A stretch of 64,000 bases of DNA from Endozoicomonas sp965232255 (GCA_965232255.1 OZ246962.1:124001-188000), one strand, 5' to 3'; shown: positions 28,101 to 36,641, counted from the first letter of the stretch. Numbers and translations: made by a program. Notes: generated by a model from the sequence alone, not told the origin.

Positions 28101-28409
28101 CTGATACAGATAGATGTACTCCACCAACGATCCGGATGTTGTCTCACTGTGCTTCTCGACAATCTGCGCCACTGGGCAAGGATCGGAGGTGCCTATTGGC
28201 GTCGTCAATACCTGTTGGTACAAATGATCCGGATTATGCGGGACAACGGCCCTGTTCTGCAGCCCCCTGTTTAAGTCAGAGTCACCGGCATACGGCACAT
28301 AATTGCTTGGCTGATGCGCGGGCACCACATCTTGTGGATATTGGGCGACATTACCCGGATATTCAGGCACCTGCCAATATTGCCAGCTGTTTGGTCTTGA
28401 GTTCTCCAT
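25062..28409 (-). CDS. Large unknown protein, 1115 aa
   Basis: Not recognised. Residues about 1-260 are Pro/Ser/Gln/Tyr-rich and probably disordered; the rest is mostly helical with many Leu, His and Cys and a likely coiled coil around the EEDKMSREFEAEANALAKKMDELNAR region. No signal peptide or clear membrane segment. ATG at 28409 (AGGGGT 8 nt upstream) was preferred; the frame is open to a GTG at 28553. The C-terminal 27 codons lie opposite the end of murJ. Size and style fit a large effector-like or cytosolic structural protein; no domain supports a function. Confidence 0.8.
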   Translation of the reverse strand: MENSRPNSWQYWQVPEYPGNVAQYPQDVVPAHQPSNYVPYAGDSDLNRGLQNRAVVPHNPDHLYQQVLTTPIGTSDPCPVAQIVEKHSETTSGSLVEYIYLYQPIASGEFQFFRTPPGMAAELNDFANLSSPMSPGFAPSPLSSGPMRSRRCSALSYGGSPSSVVNIRYECGVAASSSHRLDSGTGKETAAVQSPGQPTPEVAQPRIDKPDAPDALESSLPACAPIESQQGCPLAGIDLAVLIPESHSADGMDPDMKLLYLKHLGANRLPKVRQFRNFLVRVRENFTLHNNRDLPRFEERQQMIASLARHFEDTEEFESIRTNKSCCTTMLKKMHKQRVFLSDGITPEHCILLCVVPFLPCTPNHTISLRAPHLHPYKIPFSSIESLMSASANSQQLRDALGDELLQGDNSTNQLSIILQVMAMMVKTFATKLCQLETDGQHAKEVIIHSKFVAHMMLTALLYCQHDGSTQNISRFLSITGYFLKHLIIINRYPGLCDEASLELTRAMLTLLSHDTGKTELLALMHGTVPKTESALPVDDQDIRQRLQQKFRNKNDLSPATKLEDSLVKRGQVLAHSLQMLVIVTLNRCLKSNAVSYYLATLTTLSDLPLFCPTLISQESPNYRALISHLGDVIAWMTQGLQQDSRCYTDYALLRKINDILSTTWIPGLSALVATLAGWQPSLPTHTSHKQRLFNQLKAPTGGRLKHMPDLVMLVRGLYQLEQESLRTMIEEDKMSREFEAEANALAKKMDELNARKTQKIARKSPKLTAHQGGFMACAHHQHNEQPAEQRPLPAAPSPPVFISTVTEFCRQQDYSQELATLKAAIPRSIEEKLDCPGHQLWLYTEMAFQGFHQHRELLIRSAKAMSEARRTQKKLAAALGEAKEEFANKWQSSRWLNKRFTPSELSPKRLAQLLRQTEPEKLIRARRVMGSVLALFKLAIKPGQALLAEVSKNKPPTGDLRPHELMIHFDMCYEAMRLLVGRFKRPLECEVISHEIPAMKTQLFEQLHLYGANSFAHAHHSSADSESWQTLKGLASDAYRQYNQQPFDKIDVRELLNGYSAVHTGLLKYWYHLLLETPIEDRAWQTQASVPEVPGANPADQQSTNVDANAGEHQ

Positions 28410-28652
28410 CGCCGGAACCCCTTGGTTATCGGGCATGCACAGAATCGGGGCAATAATAGCCCCCACATTGGTTTCAACCCGATATTTTGCGGCGATTACG
28501 TGCAGCACACCTACAATAGACGCCTCCGGAGCAAACTCTGCTGCCGGTTTCACAATCTGATAGTCAGTAAAACTAACCCTATGGTTAGTTTTGTTTCGCT
28601 GACGTAGTGATAGGTTTTTTGAAAATTCAGATTCAGATTAAGGTGATTGATC

Positions 28653-29600
28653 GTGTTCATCCATTGCGTCGCACACACGACCGTGCCGTACGTAGACAGT
28701 AACAAGGCACCTTTGCCTGCGGCGCCAGCCCGACAAATTGGCCAGGACCGCAATCCAGTCTGCGAACAGAAAAGCCTGCTTGCCCGGGCTATCGAGGTCT
28801 GTCAGAGAGTACCTGTCAAGGGTATTCTGAGTCTGTACCAGCGCAATTGCGTCACTGCCTGTGCCAACATCTCTCCGGCAGATATTGACCCCCAGACCAC
28901 TATTGTCACCCTCAACAGCAAGCATGCCGGGCTACTGATGGGCGGTTATACCTGTGACGATGATGCTCAGGCGTCCCACGTCCTGCTCTGGGCATCAGTT
29001 CCTCCGACCACGGAAAAACTGTTTGAATCCATCAAAAAATACGGGCCAAAGGGACTAGTAGCACAAGTACTCAGCTTCATCGCCGCTTACAACCTTCCTC
29101 AGTTTGGTTTGCTCAACCCAATTATGCCTTTTGCCACCACTGTCGCTATTTTTGGGCTGCTGGAAATGACGCCCCTAAAGCCAATCTCAGCGCTGTTCCA
29201 TTTGAGCGACCGGAAAGGTTACAGCCTGAGTCAGATTCACAGAAGCACCTTCCGTCCCATCGCCCTGACAGGGCTTGATGTGCAGGCCATGATCACCAAA
29301 GCCAATGAGATCAAGCGTGCCGCTCACTACAACATATACACCAACAATTGCGCCACAGTGGTGTATGCGGTCATAAAAGCCGGCGTGCCGGGGCAACTGC
29401 AACCACGACTTCCTCCTGAGCCCTATGTAATTACTCCCCAGGAAGTTGCTGACCTGGTGGATTTTCTGGTGGCCAATCAGTTTGTACAGTTGGGTGAAGT
29501 TGATGATGACGGCGTGGCCTGGTTTGAGGCACAGTCTGATATGCCTTGGGCAGCGTGCACCACAGCAGATTGCTCACTCTCTGCGGGCGAGCGAACCTGA
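28653..29600 (+). CDS. Unknown protein with papain-like Cys motif
   Basis: 315 aa with GTG start (AAGGTG 7 nt upstream; a TTG two codons earlier has no spacing). The C-terminal half contains HYNIYTNNCATVVYAVIKAGV, resembling the Asn-Asn-Cys active-site turn of permuted NlpC/P60-like and related papain-fold proteins; an upstream SHVLLW may supply the His. Two hydrophobic stretches lie near residues 150-175. Whether it is a peptidase, amidase or acyltransferase cannot be told. It is divergent from the 1115-aa gene across 243 bp and its 3' end overlaps the next, convergent gene by 124 bp. Confidence 0.7.
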   Translation: MFIHCVAHTTVPYVDSNKAPLPAAPARQIGQDRNPVCEQKSLLARAIEVCQRVPVKGILSLYQRNCVTACANISPADIDPQTTIVTLNSKHAGLLMGGYTCDDDAQASHVLLWASVPPTTEKLFESIKKYGPKGLVAQVLSFIAAYNLPQFGLLNPIMPFATTVAIFGLLEMTPLKPISALFHLSDRKGYSLSQIHRSTFRPIALTGLDVQAMITKANEIKRAAHYNIYTNNCATVVYAVIKAGVPGQLQPRLPPEPYVITPQEVADLVDFLVANQFVQLGEVDDDGVAWFEAQSDMPWAACTTADCSLSAGERT

Positions 29601-30256
29601 ATAAAAACCTCCGCCTCACCCCAGGCAAACGGCACCACAAACCGATCAGTCACAATAAACGCCGGTCGCTCAAGGTAGGGTTGCAGCGGGTAACTGACGG
29701 TAATGATTTTGACGCCCGGTGCCAGTGTTGCCAAACGTTCAGCCAACGCCGTAATTGTCGCATCAGTCAGGTTGGAACCGTAGAGATAAATGATGGAAGC
29801 ATCCACCAGTGATGATTGGCAATAGTCGGCACAACGTACGTCAATGGCCGTTATTTTCATGCGTCGGATGGTACGGTGTAAACGCCAGCAAAACAGCGGA
29901 ATCTGCTCAATGGCTGTAACCCGGCATCCTTTGACGCCGTGGAGCCAAAGGCTGGTAAAGCCACTACCAGCACCCAGTTCAAACACATGATCATCAGCGG
30001 TAACAGCGGATTTTTCGGCAATCAGTTCCAGACTGGTTAGTGGGGTTTCTCCGTACACATAGAGGTTTTCCGCTTGCATGCGCCGCTGATAACGGCGACT
30101 GACGGCATAAGGGCTATCAAGCAGATAACAGAGTTTCAGCCACAGCCACGGCAACAAAAAACGGGGTCGGTTGCCATAACAGCGCACCTCCCTGCTCCAC
30201 TGGTGCCACTGGTAAAGCCACTGTCTCAAGGCCAGCGCTGACAACTCCCTGTTCAT
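29477..30256 (-). CDS. Class I SAM-dependent methyltransferase
   Basis: 259 aa. Residues about 95-200 contain a Rossmann methyltransferase core: motif I VFELGAGSGFTSLWL, then VTAIEQIPLFCWRLHR (acidic end of beta 2) and a later VRCADYCQS. The N-terminal 80 residues are Trp/Arg-rich (LWLKLCYLL). Substrate unknown. ATG at 30256 chosen over a TTG seven codons upstream. The last 124 bp overlap the convergent papain-like gene, an unusually long tail overlap, and the terminal 30 residues are low-complexity (SSSTSP). Confidence 0.75.
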   Translation of the reverse strand: MNRELSALALRQWLYQWHQWSREVRCYGNRPRFLLPWLWLKLCYLLDSPYAVSRRYQRRMQAENLYVYGETPLTSLELIAEKSAVTADDHVFELGAGSGFTSLWLHGVKGCRVTAIEQIPLFCWRLHRTIRRMKITAIDVRCADYCQSSLVDASIIYLYGSNLTDATITALAERLATLAPGVKIITVSYPLQPYLERPAFIVTDRFVVPFAWGEAEVFIQVRSPAESEQSAVVHAAQGISDCASNQATPSSSTSPNCTN

Positions 30257-30336
30257 CGGCTTCGCCCTCGCTTGCAAATTGGTGAAGAAGCACAGTTAAT
30301 GTACTATGTTTTCGCAGGACAAAGGGAGTTATTGCC

Positions 30337-30576
30337 ATGAGTAATAGCACAACAAAACCTTGTGCCGATGAAAAACCTGTAACAAACGACGCTCAGCAGG
30401 TAGCCCGGCTCTACCCTGATGATCAGGACCGTGTTGATCAGTACCTCAAAGAAGGCATTAACCAGGTTAATCGCTCTCCTTTCAGGCCATTTCGCCTGAT
30501 GCTCTGGCTGACCGTGGTCGTTGTCGTGCTCGGTATTTTAAGCCGCTTGATCGGCTACCTTGTGCTGCCTTCCTGA
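30337..30576 (+). CDS. DUF3094 family small membrane protein
   Basis: 79 aa. A soluble N-terminal half with the DUF3094 pattern YPDDQDRVDQYLKEGINQVNRSPFRPFRL, then one C-terminal membrane helix (LMLWLTVVVVVLGILSRLI). Function unknown; in related bacteria it neighbours a type II NADH dehydrogenase gene, as here (30 nt before ndh). A decayed second copy sits in front of the second ndh at 32469. Confidence 0.85.
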   Translation: MSNSTTKPCADEKPVTNDAQQVARLYPDDQDRVDQYLKEGINQVNRSPFRPFRLMLWLTVVVVVLGILSRLIGYLVLPS

Positions 30577-30606
30577 ATCAAGAACAGTAACCAGAGAATA
30601 AAAACG

Positions 30607-31929
30607 GTGAATCACTCCAAAGCACCGAAAAAGAACATTGTAATCGTCGGCGGTGGTGCTGCCGGCATTGAGTTGGCCACACGTCTTGGCAAAAAGCTGG
30701 GCAAGCACGCAGTAGCCCGTATCACCCTGGTGGATGCTCAAACCACCCACTTCTGGAAGCCTTTGCTGCACGAGGTAGCGGCCGGCTCCCTGAACGCCTT
30801 TGAAGATGAATTAAGTTATTTGGCCCAGGCAAAGTGGAATCACTTTCATTTCATCCCTGGCCGCATGGACGGTCTGGACCGGACCAAAAAAGCCATTAGT
30901 CTGAGCCCTATTCTTGACGACCATGGTCGTGAAGTGGTGCCAGGGCGAACGCTGCCCTACGATCAACTGGTAATCGCGGTGGGCAGCACTGCCAATCACT
31001 TCAATACGCCCGGCGCCACCGAACATTGCTTGTTCCTGGATAACCGCCAGCAAGCCGAACGCATACATGCCACCCTGATCAACCACTATCTGCACGCCCA
31101 GGCCAGCAACGACCCGGGCGCCAAACTGCGTATCGCCATTATCGGGGCCGGCGCCACGGGCGTGGAGCTGGCCGCTGAGCTGCATTACGCCGCCATTGAG
31201 CTGGCCCGCTATGGTCTGGACGCCATCAAACCGGAAAACCTGGAGGTCACACTGATCGAAGGCAGCGAGCGAGTTCTACCTGCGCTACCGGAACGCATCA
31301 GCACCAGCGTCGGCAAACAGCTCAACAAAATCGGCATCCGCGTCAAGACGGGACAACTGGTCAGTGAAATCAGGGCCGATGGACTCGTTACCTGTAGCGG
31401 TGAGTTTATCGAATCAGACCTCAGAATCTGGGCGGCGGGAATCAAGGCACCAGAATTTCTGATCAGCATTGATGGGCTGGCAACCAACCGTATCAATCAA
31501 TTGTTGGTGCGACCAACACTACAAACGACTTTGGATGATCATATTTACGCTCTGGGAGACTGTGCCAGCTGTACCGTTACCAACCGCAACGGTGAGTCGT
31601 TTATCATTCCGCCCCGGGCACAGGCAGCACACCAACAAGCTTCCCTGTTGGCCAAAAGCCTGATCAGCCAGACCAAAGGTAACGAGCCATTGACGTTTAA
31701 CTATCAGGATTATGGTTCGCTTATTTCACTGAGCCGTTTCAGTGCTGTCGGTAATCTGATGGGGGCCATTACGGGCGATATGATGATTGAGGGCGCCTTG
31801 GCCAAATTGTTCTACATTAGCTTGTACCGGATGCATCAGATGGCGCTGTTTGGCAAGCTGCGTACCGGCACGCTGATCCTTAAAGACTTGATCAGCCGAA
31901 CTACCCGGCCACAGCTAAAACTCCATTAA
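30607..31929 (+). CDS. ndh: Type II NADH dehydrogenase, copy 1
   Basis: Single-subunit flavoprotein that passes electrons from NADH to quinone at the inner membrane without pumping protons. 440 aa. FAD-binding GGGAAGIELATRLG at the N-terminus, NADH-binding IIGAGATGVELAAEL near residue 178, and ALGDCA near 318 for FAD. GTG start at 30607. The C-terminal part contains the amphipathic membrane-binding region. A paralogue of nearly the same length and wording follows at 32807. Confidence 0.92.
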   Translation: MNHSKAPKKNIVIVGGGAAGIELATRLGKKLGKHAVARITLVDAQTTHFWKPLLHEVAAGSLNAFEDELSYLAQAKWNHFHFIPGRMDGLDRTKKAISLSPILDDHGREVVPGRTLPYDQLVIAVGSTANHFNTPGATEHCLFLDNRQQAERIHATLINHYLHAQASNDPGAKLRIAIIGAGATGVELAAELHYAAIELARYGLDAIKPENLEVTLIEGSERVLPALPERISTSVGKQLNKIGIRVKTGQLVSEIRADGLVTCSGEFIESDLRIWAAGIKAPEFLISIDGLATNRINQLLVRPTLQTTLDDHIYALGDCASCTVTNRNGESFIIPPRAQAAHQQASLLAKSLISQTKGNEPLTFNYQDYGSLISLSRFSAVGNLMGAITGDMMIEGALAKLFYISLYRMHQMALFGKLRTGTLILKDLISRTTRPQLKLH

Positions 31930-32039
31930 TTGATACCCTGCTGCCTTAGTAGGGTCACTTGCAAGTACATTTCGACACCTTTTGTCATCCCACCCATAGA
32001 TAATAGATAGATGTATAGCGGATCCTGAACGAGGTAATC

Positions 32040-32339
32040 ATGCAAGCAATCCCCACCATGGCAGCGGACAGCAGTGGCGTAAGCCGGACGACAGTAATAT
32101 CTGCTGACACAGCCCAAAGTAGCAACCCACTCCTGCCTGGGCTACAAAATTACGGTACCTGGAAAGTCGAGCGCCGCTGCCCGCTGGAGCAGAAATCCAC
32201 TTTTTGCTGTGGGGAAAGACCTCCTCGTTATCGGGAAAGTATCATCAAATGTCTTGCAGAGTATAAATTGCTGCCCAAAACGGCGGCAAAATCGGACAGT
32301 GGCAAAAATGCTAATTTGGACGTGGTGCCGTTGTCGTAA
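32040..32339 (+). CDS. Unknown 99-aa protein
   Basis: Not recognised. A clear GAGG lies 6 nt before the ATG at 32040. The first 35 residues are Ser/Thr/Ala-rich; the rest is basic with three Cys. It lies in the segment separating the two ndh copies, a segment with no equivalent before the first copy, so it was probably inserted or evolved after the duplication. Confidence 0.45.
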   Translation: MQAIPTMAADSSGVSRTTVISADTAQSSNPLLPGLQNYGTWKVERRCPLEQKSTFCCGERPPRYRESIIKCLAEYKLLPKTAAKSDSGKNANLDVVPLS

Positions 32340-32468
32340 AAATCCCGAATGCTCACAGCAGACCACGCTGTTAATTTTCCTCGCGTATAGTCCTGACTTG
32401 CAAATTGGCATAGAACAATGATTAATGGTTAACGTAATGCGTTTTCGCTGGACGAAAGGGCTATCGAC

Positions 32469-32757
32469 ATGAGTAGTAGCACAACAAAGTCTTGCACTAT
32501 TGGAAATCCGCCATCTCCCTGTAGCCTCTGGCAAACAACGACCAACATAACGGTTGGTCCTATCCTGCACATTCCGATCGTGTTGACCAGTACTTTGGAA
32601 AAGGAATTGGAAAAGGCGTCAACCAATGCTTGTCAACACAGTTAACCGCTCCTCTTTCAGGTCAGGTCACTTCACCGGATGGATTTGACTGACTGTCGTC
32701 ATAGTCCTGCCTAACAGAATAAGTCGGCTTATCAGCCAATTCGCGCTGCCTTCCTGA
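32469..32757 (+). pseudogene. Decayed DUF3094 gene, second copy
   Basis: Aligned by eye with the intact DUF3094 gene at 30337: both begin ATGAGTA-TAGCACAACAAA, share TTGACCAGTAC-TT (intact: TTGATCAGTACCT), a CTCCTTTCAGG block, and end GCTGCCTTCCTGA. The upstream leader is also similar (GCAAATTGG, TATG or ATGCGTTTTCGC-GGAC-AAAGG). Several indels break the reading frame. It lies 49 nt before the second ndh. Confidence 0.8.
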
Positions 32758-32806
32758 TGACGGGTGTGCAGCTGACAAACACTCAGGTAAACAAAATGGA
32801 TTGACC

Positions 32807-34144
32807 ATGAACGAACAATCCCCCGAACAAAACCAGGCTGTCCAGAAAAAAGACAAGCACAACATTGTCATCGTTGGCGGTGGTGCTGGCGGTATTGAGC
32901 TAGCCACCCGTCTTGGGAGACAGCTGGGCAAAAAACAGCAGGCCAAGATTACCCTGGTAGACGCTCAAAATACCCATTTCTGGAAACCGCTGCTGCACGA
33001 GGTGGCCTCTGGCTCCCTGAACGTTTTCGAAGATGAACTGAGTTTCCTGGCGCAGGCAAAGTGGAACCACTTTCACTTTATACCCGGACGAATGGCGAGC
33101 CTGAACCGAATGGAAAAAACCATTGGGCTGGACCCTATAATGAACCACGCTGGCAAGGAAGTGGTACCAGCACGAACCTTGAAATACGATCAACTGGTCA
33201 TCGCCGTTGGCAGTACAGCCAACTGCTTCAATACGCCGGGTGTCGCAGAGAATTGCCTGTTCCTGGATAACCGCCAACAGGCTGAGCGCATACACTCCGA
33301 CCTGATTAACCACTACTTGCGTGCCCAGGCCAGCGGCGATCCAGCCGCCAAGCTGCGTATTGCCATTATCGGCGCCGGATCCACCGGCGTGGAGCTGGCT
33401 GCGGAGTTGCACTATGCCGCCATCGAACTGGCTCACTACGGGCTGAATGCCATCAAACCGGAACACCTTGAGATCACGCTGATCGAAGGTGGTGAGCAAA
33501 TTTTGCCAGGAATGCCCGAGCGCTTGCGTACTGATGTCAACCAGCAGCTCGGTAAAATGGGTATCCGTGTCTGCACCGGACAACGGGTCAACGAGATTAA
33601 GGCAGATGGTGTGCACACTTGCGAGGGAGAGTTTATTGCATCGGACCTGCAAATCTGGGCGGCCGGCATCAAGGCACCGCAATTTCTTGCTGGTATTGAC
33701 GGGCTGGAAACCAACCACATCAATCAGCTACTGGTACGCCCGACATTACAAACGACAATCGACGATCATATATACGCTTTGGGTGACTGCTCCAGCTGCA
33801 CCATTCCCGATCACAATGGTAAACCGTATACCATTGCACCCACAGCGCAGGCAGCGCACCAACAAGCCACCATACTGGCCAAAAGTCTGACCGTTCAGTT
33901 GCGCGGTGCGCAGCCACTAACGTTTCATTTCCACAATCATGGCTCGCTGATCTCACTAAGTCACTTCAGTACTGTGGGGACTATTGCTGGCAAGATGATA
34001 GTGGCGGGACCCTTGGCCAAGTTTTTCTACCTCAGCCTGCACCGGATGCATCAAATGGTGGTGTTCGGCAAGCTGCGAACCGGGGCATTGATCCTGAAGG
34101 ACGCGCTTGGGCGAACCACCAGTCCCCAACTCAAGCTCTACTGA
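32807..34144 (+). CDS. ndh: Type II NADH dehydrogenase, copy 2
   Basis: 445 aa. Same architecture as copy 1: FAD-binding GGGAGGIELATRLG, NADH-binding IIGAGSTGVELAAEL, ALGDCS near residue 328. About four fifths of residues look identical to copy 1 by eye, with most change near the two ends. ATG at 32807. Both copies keep intact motifs, so both are probably active. No terminator is evident between copy 1 and copy 2. Confidence 0.92.
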   Translation: MNEQSPEQNQAVQKKDKHNIVIVGGGAGGIELATRLGRQLGKKQQAKITLVDAQNTHFWKPLLHEVASGSLNVFEDELSFLAQAKWNHFHFIPGRMASLNRMEKTIGLDPIMNHAGKEVVPARTLKYDQLVIAVGSTANCFNTPGVAENCLFLDNRQQAERIHSDLINHYLRAQASGDPAAKLRIAIIGAGSTGVELAAELHYAAIELAHYGLNAIKPEHLEITLIEGGEQILPGMPERLRTDVNQQLGKMGIRVCTGQRVNEIKADGVHTCEGEFIASDLQIWAAGIKAPQFLAGIDGLETNHINQLLVRPTLQTTIDDHIYALGDCSSCTIPDHNGKPYTIAPTAQAAHQQATILAKSLTVQLRGAQPLTFHFHNHGSLISLSHFSTVGTIAGKMIVAGPLAKFFYLSLHRMHQMVVFGKLRTGALILKDALGRTTSPQLKLY

Positions 34145-34162
34145 GGTATTTTTTGTGGGCAT

Positions 34163-34194
34163 AAAAAAACCGCTGGCAAAAAGTTCGCCAACGG
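34163..34194 (-). terminator. Terminator of the tRNA operon
   Basis: On the minus strand CCGTTGGC and GCCAGCGG (34187-34194 and 34170-34177) form a stem with one G-T pair, followed by a run of seven T. It lies just after the last tRNA-Lys and 20 nt from the convergent ndh copy 2. Confidence 0.85.
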
Positions 34195-34202
34195 CCTAAA
34201 AA

Positions 34203-34278
34203 TGGTGGGTCGTGTAGGATTCGAACCTACGACCAATTGGTTAAAAGCCAACTGCTCTACCGACTGAGCTAACGACCC
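34203..34278 (-). tRNA. tRNA-Lys(TTT), copy 1
   Basis: 76 nt including encoded CCA. Cloverleaf visible: acceptor GGGTCGT/ACGACCC, TTCGAATC in the T arm, anticodon loop CTTTTAA. Last gene of a six-tRNA run. Confidence 0.97.
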
Positions 34279-34323
34279 ATTGTTATACCAGCAAGACGCT
34301 GACATGAAAAAAATTGACTTAAA

Positions 34324-34399
34324 TGGCTCCCCGAGCTGGACTCGAACCAGCGACCCAATGATTAACAGTCATTTGCTCTACCAACTGAGCTATCAGGGA
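34324..34399 (-). tRNA. tRNA-Asn(GTT), copy 1
   Basis: 76 nt including encoded CCA. Acceptor TCCCTGA/TCGGGGA, TTCGAGTCC T arm, anticodon loop CTGTTAA. Confidence 0.97.
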
Positions 34400-34448
34400 A
34401 CTGAGCGACACGTTTAGTGTATTGTCAGCACGTCTTTATCAAGCAAAA

Positions 34449-34524
34449 TGGTGGGTCGTGTAGGATTCGAACCTACGACCAATTGGTTAAAAGCCAACTG
34501 CTCTACCGACTGAGCTAACGACCC
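34449..34524 (-). tRNA. tRNA-Lys(TTT), copy 2
   Basis: Identical in sequence to the copy at 34203, 246 bp away. Encoded CCA; anticodon TTT. Confidence 0.97.
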
Positions 34525-34568
34525 GTGGTCATACCAGCAAGACGCTGACATGAAAAAATTGATTTAAA

Positions 34569-34644
34569 TGGCTCCCCGAGCTGGACTCGAACCAGCGACC
34601 CAATGATTAACAGTCATTTGCTCTACCAACTGAGCTATCAGGGA
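34569..34644 (-). tRNA. tRNA-Asn(GTT), copy 2
   Basis: Identical in sequence to the copy at 34324, 245 bp away. Encoded CCA; anticodon GTT. Confidence 0.97.
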
Positions 34645-34693
34645 ACTAAACGACGATTTTAGTGTGCTGTCAGCACGACTTTGCCAGGCAAAA

Positions 34694-34769
34694 TGGTGGG
34701 TCGTGTAGGATTCGAACCTACGACCAATTGGTTAAAAGCCAACTGCTCTACCGACTGAGCTAACGACCC
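34694..34769 (-). tRNA. tRNA-Lys(TTT), copy 3
   Basis: Identical in sequence to the other two tRNA-Lys genes. The spacer to the upstream tRNA-Asn differs from those of the other pairs. Confidence 0.97.
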
Positions 34770-34802
34770 GCACTGCTCAAGAAGAAAAACCTCAAGAGAA
34801 AA

Positions 34803-34878
34803 TGGCTCCCCGAGCTGGACTCGAACCAGCGACCCAATGATTAACAGTCATTTGCTCTACCAACTGAGCTATCAGGGA
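34803..34878 (-). tRNA. tRNA-Asn(GTT), copy 3
   Basis: First gene of the six-tRNA transcript on the minus strand. Same sequence as the other two tRNA-Asn genes. Confidence 0.97.
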
Positions 34879-35016
34879 ACAGCAGCCAACAGGAAAATCC
34901 TGTCAGAGCCAACGGCAGCGAATGATAAAGTTATTTCGCTCTGAGTCAAGCATTCCTCGACAAAAAACTTTGCCTCAAACCGAAATAAGTGGCTTTGCAA
35001 TAATTGCGATCGGTTG

Positions 35017-35619
35017 TTACAGGGCGTGCGCGCTCTCAGACAGGTATTTGGCCACGCCATCGGGCGAAGCGGTCATGCCCTTGTCTCCTTTGCTCCAGCC
35101 GGCCGGACAGACATCACCGTGTTGCTCATGGAACTGCAAGGCATCAATCAGCCGTATCAATTCGTCCATATTGCGACCAAGAGGCAAGTCATTAACGATC
35201 TGCGAGCGCACCAGGCCATTTTTATCAATCAAAAACGCCCCGCGAAACGCCACCCCTCCTGCGGACTCCACATCGTACGACTGACAGATGCCGTGGGTCA
35301 TATCCGCTGCAAGAGTGTAGCGCACCGGGCCGATGCCACCATGATCCACCGACGTATTGCGCCAGGCGTTGTGGGTAAAATGGGAGTCGATGGACACACC
35401 GACCACCTCAACATCGCGCTCGCGAAACGCTTCTATCCGGTGATCCAGGGCAATCAATTCCGACGGACAGACAAAGGTAAAATCCAGAGGGTAGAAAAAC
35501 AACAGGCCATACTTGCCGCGAATGGCCTCAGAGAAAGTGAAGGCATCCACAATGGAGCCATCGCCCATTACCGCAGGCACGGTGAAATCCGGAGCTTTTT
35601 TGCCGACTAAAACGCCCAT
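35017..35619 (-). CDS. 2-Cys peroxiredoxin (AhpC/TSA family)
   Basis: 200 aa thiol peroxidase that reduces hydrogen peroxide and organic peroxides. Peroxidatic Cys in DFTFVCPSEL, catalytic Thr three residues before it, resolving Cys in GDVCPAGW near residue 171. MGVLVGKKAPDFTVPAV is the typical N-terminus. The reductant (AhpF or thioredoxin) is not encoded nearby. ATG at 35619 follows GGAGAT. Confidence 0.95.
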   Translation of the reverse strand: MGVLVGKKAPDFTVPAVMGDGSIVDAFTFSEAIRGKYGLLFFYPLDFTFVCPSELIALDHRIEAFRERDVEVVGVSIDSHFTHNAWRNTSVDHGGIGPVRYTLAADMTHGICQSYDVESAGGVAFRGAFLIDKNGLVRSQIVNDLPLGRNMDELIRLIDALQFHEQHGDVCPAGWSKGDKGMTASPDGVAKYLSESAHAL

Positions 35620-35855
35620 AGCTGTATCTCCAATGGTTGAGCTGTGAGAGCAAGCATAGCCAAGGCGCGAGGCGTCTGCCTGCCTCGATCAATAAGCTCG
35701 ATGCGCTATGGTTTTGCTGTCGTGGGTCATACGACGAGCCAAAAGAACCCATAATGAGCCAGCAGCCAGAATTAGTGCTTTTCCGCCGCAAAACGGAACT
35801 TAATGGAAAAAAAATCGTCCGACCTGCGGTAGGATTTATCGTTTTCAGGTTGACC

Positions 35856-36587
35856 ATGCAGCTCTCAAGCACTTTCAGTCCATCAATATTTGTTGTCAGT
35901 ACCCCTCAGCACCTCCCAAAACCCGGCGCGCGATTTGGCGTAGTCAGCGACGTATCGATCGTATCGAAAACCAGCGACCGCCCGCAAATAGCTAACCTCA
36001 GCAGCACAACGGTTGGTTCCGCATTCTCCCCTTCCAACACCAACAGGGACTCCCATCACAAGCAGTTGTCAGAGCGCCTGGCCAGCCTCATTTCTCACCC
36101 ACCAGAGGAAGACGACCAAGAGGACCCGGAAATAGTCAGTGCGTTGAGTCAGTTGTCACTGTCAACCACTCAGGCCAGCGGTAGATGGCATCAGCGCTCA
36201 GCTCCGTTGCCGGAACAAACGCTGGAGCAAACAGAGCAACGGGTTATTTTAAAAGCCAAGAGCCGAAGGTGGCGCCACGGCCAGAGCACACCGGGTCTTC
36301 TGCGCCTGAACTCGTGCCCAGGGAGCATTTCTCCGAACATCTCCATCAGGCAGGGCGCAGCAAAGGAGCCACTTTGCCCGGTTGGGGTCGCTGCCCCAAG
36401 TGCGAAAAAGCCGCGCTGCATCGATATCAGTCACTCATCAAATCCCACACCATGCAACAGCCCGGTATCAGAAGAGGAGTGCCCCCCAATATCTTCTTCC
36501 TGGCCGAGGATAGATGCTTCTTGTCTTACCGAATCAGGAATACGAACAGAAAGAGGGTTAACAATGGATGTACCGGAAGAATCCTGA
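35856..36587 (+). CDS. Unknown Ser/Pro-rich 243-aa protein
   Basis: Not recognised. Almost the whole protein is Ser/Pro/Thr-rich and probably disordered, with an acidic patch (HPPEEDDQEDPE) and several basic patches (KAKSRRWRHG, KKPRC). The ATG at 35856 (CAGGTTG upstream) is one choice; the frame is open to 35637 with another ATG at 35754. Style resembles the disordered parts of the other unknown proteins here. It is convergent with grxD. Confidence 0.5.
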   Translation: MQLSSTFSPSIFVVSTPQHLPKPGARFGVVSDVSIVSKTSDRPQIANLSSTTVGSAFSPSNTNRDSHHKQLSERLASLISHPPEEDDQEDPEIVSALSQLSLSTTQASGRWHQRSAPLPEQTLEQTEQRVILKAKSRRWRHGQSTPGLLRLNSCPGSISPNISIRQGAAKEPLCPVGVAAPSAKKPRCIDISHSSNPTPCNSPVSEEECPPISSSWPRIDASCLTESGIRTERGLTMDVPEES

Positions 36588-36641
36588 CTGTCAGCACGCG
36601 GATAACAGTCAGAATATCAAGAAGGGAATATTTGCCAAAAA

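Noticed and set aside
34203..34878. Regularly spaced identical repeats suggesting a CRISPR array
   Set aside because: The repeats are complete tRNA-Lys and tRNA-Asn genes with encoded CCA.
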